18,628 nucleotides of DNA, from NCBI GenBank assembly GCA_934503195.1, contig CAKSVM010000059.1, positions 1 to 18,628 on the forward strand. The letters are read 5' to 3'. The notes under the pieces are model-generated. The model saw nothing but the letters and a program-made list of their open reading frames with translations, ran no database searches and was not told where the DNA came from. Made by a program: the position numbers and the translations under genes. The stretch is from an uncultured Eubacteriales bacterium. Lineage in GTDB: Bacteria; Bacillota; Clostridia; Oscillospirales; CAG-272. This document shows, in pieces, positions 14,778 to 18,628 of this stretch. Within the stretch, counting starts at the first letter, position 1. Each line of letters opens with the position of its first letter.

Positions 14778-16007
14778 TTATTCCGTGATTTTACGCGCCT
14801 CAAGATAGAAACGCTTGTCGTCGGCCTCGCCCATTGAGAAGGTCTTTCGCGGGAGCGCGCCGTCGGCTATGACGGTCGGGAAGAGATCGGACTTCTCCAT
14901 CCCCTTGAAGACGAACCCGACCGAGTTCTCCGAGACGAGCTTTCTCACCGAGTCGGTGCCGTGGATGTAGTCGGTCTTCGCGCCGTGTCTCTTCGCGAAA
15001 TCGTCAAGGAAGGTCTGGAGCGTTCCGACCGGGAGGAAGGACGTGGGATTCTCAAAGACTATATCCTTCTCGCCTTTTGTAGTGACAACCGTTACCGTCT
15101 GCGCGGGAAGACTGCTCTCCGGGAGAGATTTCGCGTAATTCTCAAGCTCCGATGTCACCTTTTCCGGGTCGACGCCGAAGAGAACGCGATAGATCGGCTC
15201 GAAGTCGAGCGCGTCGTCGTGGATGTTGACGATCTCACAGAGGGCATACCGCGCCGGGTGAGTCAGGCGTCCGGATCCGGTCAGGGTCGGCTTTATCTCC
15301 TCCCAGAAGGCCTTGGCGGAGGCCAGAGAGTGGTTTCCGTCGCCCATCGCGAAGAGAAGCGGATTAGTTCCGGCGGCGAGCTTATCGAGAGAGGCGAGAA
15401 TCCTCTCCCGCTCCTTTTCCGTGACAAAGCTTCCCTTCACGTGGCCGGAGTTCTCCATGAGATCAAAGTCGTAGGCCGGTTCGAAATCTTTTCCGGAAAG
15501 CGGCTCTATGACGGTTTTTCCGGGATCGTCGATGAGGATCATTATGTGCGGAAGCTCGATCGGCGCGCCCTCGCGGATTCTGACGCGCGGCGGAATTCTT
15601 TCGAGAACCGTCCCTTCGGTGGCGCGGACAAGCGACTTCGCGCCCTTTGTGTAGTCGTAGCACTCAAGATCGACCGCGCCGACAAGACCCTTTCTGACCT
15701 TACCGTTTTTCAGCGTACGCTCAAGATAGATCATTGAGTCGGGGTGGCTTTCGAGAATCGTGTCGAGATATACGCGCATCGTCCTGTTTATTCCGGGAAT
15801 CCTTTTTCCGGCCTCGTCGAGCCAGATCTCGGGCAGGGTGACCCTGAGGGTAGACGGCGCGTCCCCGACGAATTTTCCGACTCTCTCCCAGTAGTCCGGC
15901 TCCGAGGTGTACTGATCGCAGGCGACGCAGGCCCATTTCTTCATTCTCTCGGGGTCGTTCCGGAATTTCGGGAGGAGTATGTCCGCGCTTCTAAAACAGC
16001 TTATCAT
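14778..16007 (-). CDS. DUF1015 family protein
   Basis: The 409-residue product matches the DUF1015 (PF06245) family by overall layout and conserved blocks: a start with KKWACVACDQYTSEPDYWE (residues 23-41), the central MGDGNHSLASAKAFWE, and the later HGTDSVRKL. The length is normal for the family. The biochemical function is unknown; members often sit near serine or central-carbon metabolism genes. The ATG (16005-16007) lies 1 nt after the ackA TGA, with only a weak GAGGGG-like site inside the end of ackA, so translation is probably coupled to ackA. No signal peptide or membrane segment. The serine hydrolase gene follows 31 nt downstream. The DxNHS-type motif suggests a nucleotide or metal site, but that is a guess. 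Confidence 0.9.
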   Translation of the reverse strand: MISCFRSADILLPKFRNDPERMKKWACVACDQYTSEPDYWERVGKFVGDAPSTLRVTLPEIWLDEAGKRIPGINRTMRVYLDTILESHPDSMIYLERTLKNGKVRKGLVGAVDLECYDYTKGAKSLVRATEGTVLERIPPRVRIREGAPIELPHIMILIDDPGKTVIEPLSGKDFEPAYDFDLMENSGHVKGSFVTEKERERILASLDKLAAGTNPLLFAMGDGNHSLASAKAFWEEIKPTLTGSGRLTHPARYALCEIVNIHDDALDFEPIYRVLFGVDPEKVTSELENYAKSLPESSLPAQTVTVVTTKGEKDIVFENPTSFLPVGTLQTFLDDFAKRHGAKTDYIHGTDSVRKLVSENSVGFVFKGMEKSDLFPTVIADGALPRKTFSMGEADDKRFYLEARKITE

Positions 16008-16008
16008 T

Positions 16009-17211
16009 TCAGTTTCCCCTCACGAGTCTCTCGGTGTCGGACGCGATGACAAGCTCTTCATTTGTCGGGATGACATAGACCGGGATTCGCGAATCCTCCG
16101 CCGAGATCTTCACAATGTCGGACTGGAGCTTTGTGCGGTCGTTTATATCCCTGTCGAGCTTTATTCCGAGGAAGTCGAGTCCTTCGCAGGCCGCCTCGCG
16201 GATTTCGGTGCGGTTTTCGCCGATTCCGGCCGTGAAGACAAGCGCGTCGAGTCCGTTCATCGCCGCGGTGTAGGCTCCGATGTACTTCTTTATCTGATAC
16301 GTGAGGATATTCACCGCGAGTCTGGCGCGGGGATTCCCGACCTTCACGGCGTCGCCGAGGTCGCGGCAGTCGGACGAGAGTCCCGAGACTCCGAGAAGAC
16401 CGCATTCCTTGTTCATGAACTCAGACATCTTTTCGGGTGTATAGCCCTCGTGCTCCATGATGAAGGTGACAATCGCCGGGTCGATCGAACCGCAGCGGGT
16501 TCCCATCTCAAGTCCGTCGAGCGGGGTGAAGCCCATCGAGGTGTCGATGACGCGGCCGTCCTTCACAGCCGAGATCGAGGATCCGTTTCCGAGGTGGCAG
16601 GTGATGATCTTCGTCCCTTCGGTGCGTCCGAGGATCCTGCGCATTTCCCCGGCAACATAGCGGTGGGAGGTTCCGTGCGCGCCGTAGCGGCGGATCGAGT
16701 ACTTCTCGATGAGATCATACGGAATCGGGTAGGTGTAAGCGTAGTCGGGCATCGTCTGGTGGAAGGCCGTGTCGAAGACGAGGACCTGCGGGGTTCCCGG
16801 CATGGCGGCGGCGCAGCCGGCGATTCCCATGAGGTGCGCGGCCGTGTGGAGCGGCGCGAGATCGCGGCAGTGTTCAAGCTTTTCTATGACCTCGGGGGTG
16901 ACGAGAACCGACTCCGAGAAATACGCGCCGCCGTGGACGACGCGGTGGCCGACCGCCTCAATCTCGCTCATGTCGGAGATGCAGCCGTACTCCTTCGAGG
17001 TTAGAACCTTTATAAGAGCCTTCACGGCGGCGGTGTGGTCGGGCATCGGGATCTCAGCCTTATAATCGTCGCGGCCGGGCGTTTTGTGGGTGAGTTTTCC
17101 GTCGATTCCGATCCGCTCGCAGATTCCCTTCGCGATGACCTCATAGGTCTGTGTGTCGAAGAGCTGATATTTGAGCGACGAGCTTCCGGCGTTCACTACT
17201 AAAACTTTCAT
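16009..17211 (-). CDS. ackA: Acetate kinase
   Basis: Acetate kinase interconverts acetyl phosphate plus ADP with acetate plus ATP, giving fermenting Clostridia their substrate-level ATP. The 400-residue length is standard. Key residues are present: N7 (VNAGSSSLKY), R90 (GHRVVHGG), D147 (VFDTAFH), H179 (YGAHGTSH), the phosphate loop HLGNGSS (206-212), R239 (MGTRCGSIDP) and the C-terminal glutamate in PTNEE. The ATG has AAAGGA about 12 nt upstream. No pta (phosphotransacetylase) gene is next to it in the window. Upstream, 17212-17338 holds a small hairpin chain and no convincing promoter, so it may be read from the promoter at 17918-17946 through the unknown gene. It leads a tight cluster with DUF1015 and the serine hydrolase. 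Confidence 0.97.
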   Translation of the reverse strand: MKVLVVNAGSSSLKYQLFDTQTYEVIAKGICERIGIDGKLTHKTPGRDDYKAEIPMPDHTAAVKALIKVLTSKEYGCISDMSEIEAVGHRVVHGGAYFSESVLVTPEVIEKLEHCRDLAPLHTAAHLMGIAGCAAAMPGTPQVLVFDTAFHQTMPDYAYTYPIPYDLIEKYSIRRYGAHGTSHRYVAGEMRRILGRTEGTKIITCHLGNGSSISAVKDGRVIDTSMGFTPLDGLEMGTRCGSIDPAIVTFIMEHEGYTPEKMSEFMNKECGLLGVSGLSSDCRDLGDAVKVGNPRARLAVNILTYQIKKYIGAYTAAMNGLDALVFTAGIGENRTEIREAACEGLDFLGIKLDRDINDRTKLQSDIVKISAEDSRIPVYVIPTNEELVIASDTERLVRGN

Positions 17212-17247
17212 TGTTATTACAATCCTTTCTTGCTTTTTGGGGTGCGG

Positions 17248-17317
17248 TTGGCGCAGCCAAATCGCGGCTTAAAAGCCGCGATAGGGACACAAAATGCTTA
17301 CTTAAAGCGTCAGCTTT
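17248..17317. repeat. Short hairpin chain between ackA and the unknown gene
   Basis: Three inverted repeats lie in the 127-nt gap: 17248-17260 (arms TTGGC/GCCAA, loop GCA), 17261-17282 (arms ATCGCGGCT/AGCCGCGAT, loop of about 4) and 17304-17317 (arms AAAGC/GCTTT, loop GTCA). The first two abut without a spacer, as in the chain at 35-92. A context GGTTG, then a hairpin ending in CAA, then (A)TCG starting the next one, is shared by both places even though stem sequences differ. No T-run follows on either strand, so it is not a clear terminator. Confidence 0.7.
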
Positions 17318-17338
17318 CAATCTTTTATCCTTTCAGAG

Positions 17339-17887
17339 TTATTCATCATCCCCGGTGTCCTCATCAGACCCGAAGCGTAATCCGCGCCAGAGAGCGTATA
17401 CCTCATCCGACTGAGCCTTATAGACCCTGATCATCTCATCCATACGGTCAATGAATTCGTCCTGACCGATATATCTTCCCGACAGCGCGACGGGAGAGAA
17501 CCAGAACTTTCTCAGCATGACGACGTGCCAGATATACTCGCAATCGGAATTGCACTGGTAAATGTCAAAGATGCCCGGATCGCTCTCAAAGTCATAGCCG
17601 TGAGAGTCGTTGTAAGCGTCAATGGCGGAGTATGTCCTGTCAATAATCTTCTCGTCCTCCTCGTTTGAGCATATGATGATATGCGCGCGGCAGATCAGCG
17701 TCAGGTCAATGTATGTCTCGCCGTTTCTCGTGTCGGAGTAGTCGATGGAAAAAGCAATCGGAACCCAGCGCAAAGTGTCCGGGGGGGACGCCACAAACAA
17801 ACCGTCATCCGGGGCGGTGCAGGCATACCCGCGTTCCTTGAGCTTCTGACGGAGCGTTTTCATGTATGGTTTAAGTAAATCCTTCAT
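17339..17887 (-). CDS. Hypothetical protein, 182 residues
   Basis: I do not recognise this protein. It is predicted soluble, with no signal peptide or membrane helix. It shows a mixed alpha/beta pattern: a basic N-terminal helix (1-20), strands around 40-75 (WVPIAFSIDY, TYIDLTLIC), a helix (80-94), further strands (105-127) and a long C-terminal helix (about 143-168), ending in an acidic tail DEDTGDDE. It has five cysteines (23, 66, 73, 112, 116) without a metal-site pattern. The strand-helix order loosely recalls YbjN/type III chaperone-like folds, but this is weak. The gene is real by its AAAGGGG 7 nt before the ATG and a strong promoter at 17918-17946. It lies upstream of ackA on the same strand. 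Confidence 0.75.
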   Translation of the reverse strand: MKDLLKPYMKTLRQKLKERGYACTAPDDGLFVASPPDTLRWVPIAFSIDYSDTRNGETYIDLTLICRAHIIICSNEEDEKIIDRTYSAIDAYNDSHGYDFESDPGIFDIYQCNSDCEYIWHVVMLRKFWFSPVALSGRYIGQDEFIDRMDEMIRVYKAQSDEVYALWRGLRFGSDEDTGDDE

Positions 17888-17917
17888 CGGATTCCCCTTT
17901 CGTGAATTTTTTCTTCT

Positions 17918-17946
17918 ATTATATCACATCTCAGCCGCGATTGCAA
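17918..17946 (-). promoter_or_regulatory. Strong promoter of the 182-residue protein gene
   Basis: TTGCAA (17941-17946), a 17-nt spacer and TATAAT (17918-17923), with TG two bases before the -10, give a near-consensus extended promoter on the minus strand. The leader is about 24 nt. Confidence 0.85.
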
Positions 17947-18090
17947 TAGCTTCCGAAAAAAACAGGAGCCGGAGAAGAAAGTTTTCATCGTTACGTAACT
18001 TTTTCCATGAACTGTTTTGCGAAACCAGTTTTATTTCATTAAGATATTTTCGATGAATTTTCAGATTTCTCTTGACGGATCCTCACGAAT

Positions 18091-18563
18091 ATCGAGGGCT
18101 GGGGAATCTACAATAACGAGCATCTTGTCGTCGAAGAAGAGAACGGCGAGGTTCTTAACGACGCGATCTATAACCGCGACCGCCATGTCGAGGATCAGTT
18201 TGACATGAAGCTCACCGAAATAATTTCAAAAGATGTGTGCGGCGATCTCGTAAAAAGCATAATGGCCGGAGACGACTCATATGACCTTGCGATACCGACC
18301 TACAGCGCGAATTACGGCACGGAATATCTGCTTGACTGGAACCTCCTTCCAATCAGACGGTCCGCGACGGGAAATGGACTCTGCCGGAATATTTTGAGGT
18401 CACGAAAAACGTCACTTCGGATCTCGACGGAAACGGTTCCTCGACGCTCTCAAAGCTCACGTCGTCGCTTCTCACGGGGGATTCCGAGGCAGCCTCGACT
18501 CTCGCCGCGAACAAGTCGGTGATTGAGGAGGAAATCGCGAAATACGTTGAGATGTTCAAGTGA
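18091..18563 (+). pseudogene. Collapsed remnant of a solute-binding protein gene
   Basis: Two plus-strand frames hold pieces of a solute-binding protein related to the one at 11271-12758. From 18091 to about 18350 the frame reads IEGWGIYNNEHL, GEVLNDAIYNRDRHVEDQFD, then MAGDDSYDLAIPT, matching residues about 65-165 of that protein (DIVNDAIFRRTQAVEEALGV, NAGDDEYQSASLI). At about 18350 the match moves to another frame, VRDGKWTLPEYFEVTKNV then TSDLDGNG, matching about 223-248. It then jumps to a C-terminal tail ending EEEIAKYVEMFK and TGA at 18561-18563. Missing are the N-terminus with its signal peptide (a stop at 18073-18075 closes the frame), about 55 residues, and about 200 residues. An ATG at 18205 opens a 105-codon frame that leaves the homologous frame midway, so it is not a gene. 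Two deletions in an otherwise readable gene suggest fairly recent decay; a chimeric assembly is an alternative. Confidence 0.75.
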
Positions 18564-18628
18564 GCCGGCTCCGGCCTTACGGATACACACGGACATTTTG
18601 CGCATCGTCATGCCCCGGAGTGGCGCGA

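Noticed and set aside
14961..15737. 258-codon plus-strand frame
   Set aside because: Antisense to the DUF1015 gene.
15979..17004. 341-codon plus-strand frame
   Set aside because: Antisense to ackA and without recognisable domains.
18205..18522. 105-codon plus-strand frame starting MKLTEIISKD
   Set aside because: It begins in the middle of a solute-binding protein fold and leaves the homologous frame after WNLLP, so it is part of a pseudogene.

Overview
The window reads as chromosomal DNA from a GC-rich, spore-forming Gram-positive bacterium of class Clostridia. Support: a complete spoIVA (a marker of endospore formers), a secreted protein with three S-layer homology (SLH) domains, lipoprotein-type solute-binding proteins, a sporulation-type D,D-carboxypeptidase, an HPr-like protein with the Firmicutes Ser46 region, and strong AGGAGG-type ribosome binding sites with sigma-A-type promoters. 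I cannot name a genus; an Oscillospirales-like gut or anaerobe lineage is a guess from base composition and gene content.

Layout. 1-190 is a chain of abutting perfect hairpins downstream of spoIVA. spoIVA (minus) has a GTG start and a good sigma-E-type promoter; behind it lies a small four-helix membrane protein (minus). A plus-strand two-gene operon follows: a YhaO/SbcD-like metallophosphoesterase and a YhaN/Rad50-like ATPase with two membrane helices inside its coiled coil. It has a consensus promoter and a perfect hairpin at the predicted mRNA 5' end. A bidirectional terminator separates it from a minus-strand DinJ/YafQ toxin-antitoxin pair. Then come, all minus, a 1137-residue SLH protein, a D-Ala-D-Ala carboxypeptidase, a solute-binding lipoprotein without transporter partners, and a short HPr-like protein whose active-site histidine is gone and whose promoter carries a perfect 14-bp palindrome between -35 and -10.

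The right third is a tight minus-strand cluster ackA - DUF1015 - serine hydrolase (1-nt and 31-nt gaps), preceded by an unrecognised 182-residue gene. The ackA leader carries a second, smaller hairpin chain built like the one at the left edge. The window ends in a plus-strand wreck of another solute-binding protein gene that has lost its N-terminus and two internal blocks.

No dramatic multi-gene novel system is evident. The best leads are the hairpin-chain elements, the self-contained HPr-like gene with its operator-like palindrome, the near-leaderless toxin-antitoxin promoter, and the collapsed solute-binding protein gene. No tRNA, rRNA, CRISPR array, transposase or phage gene was found.
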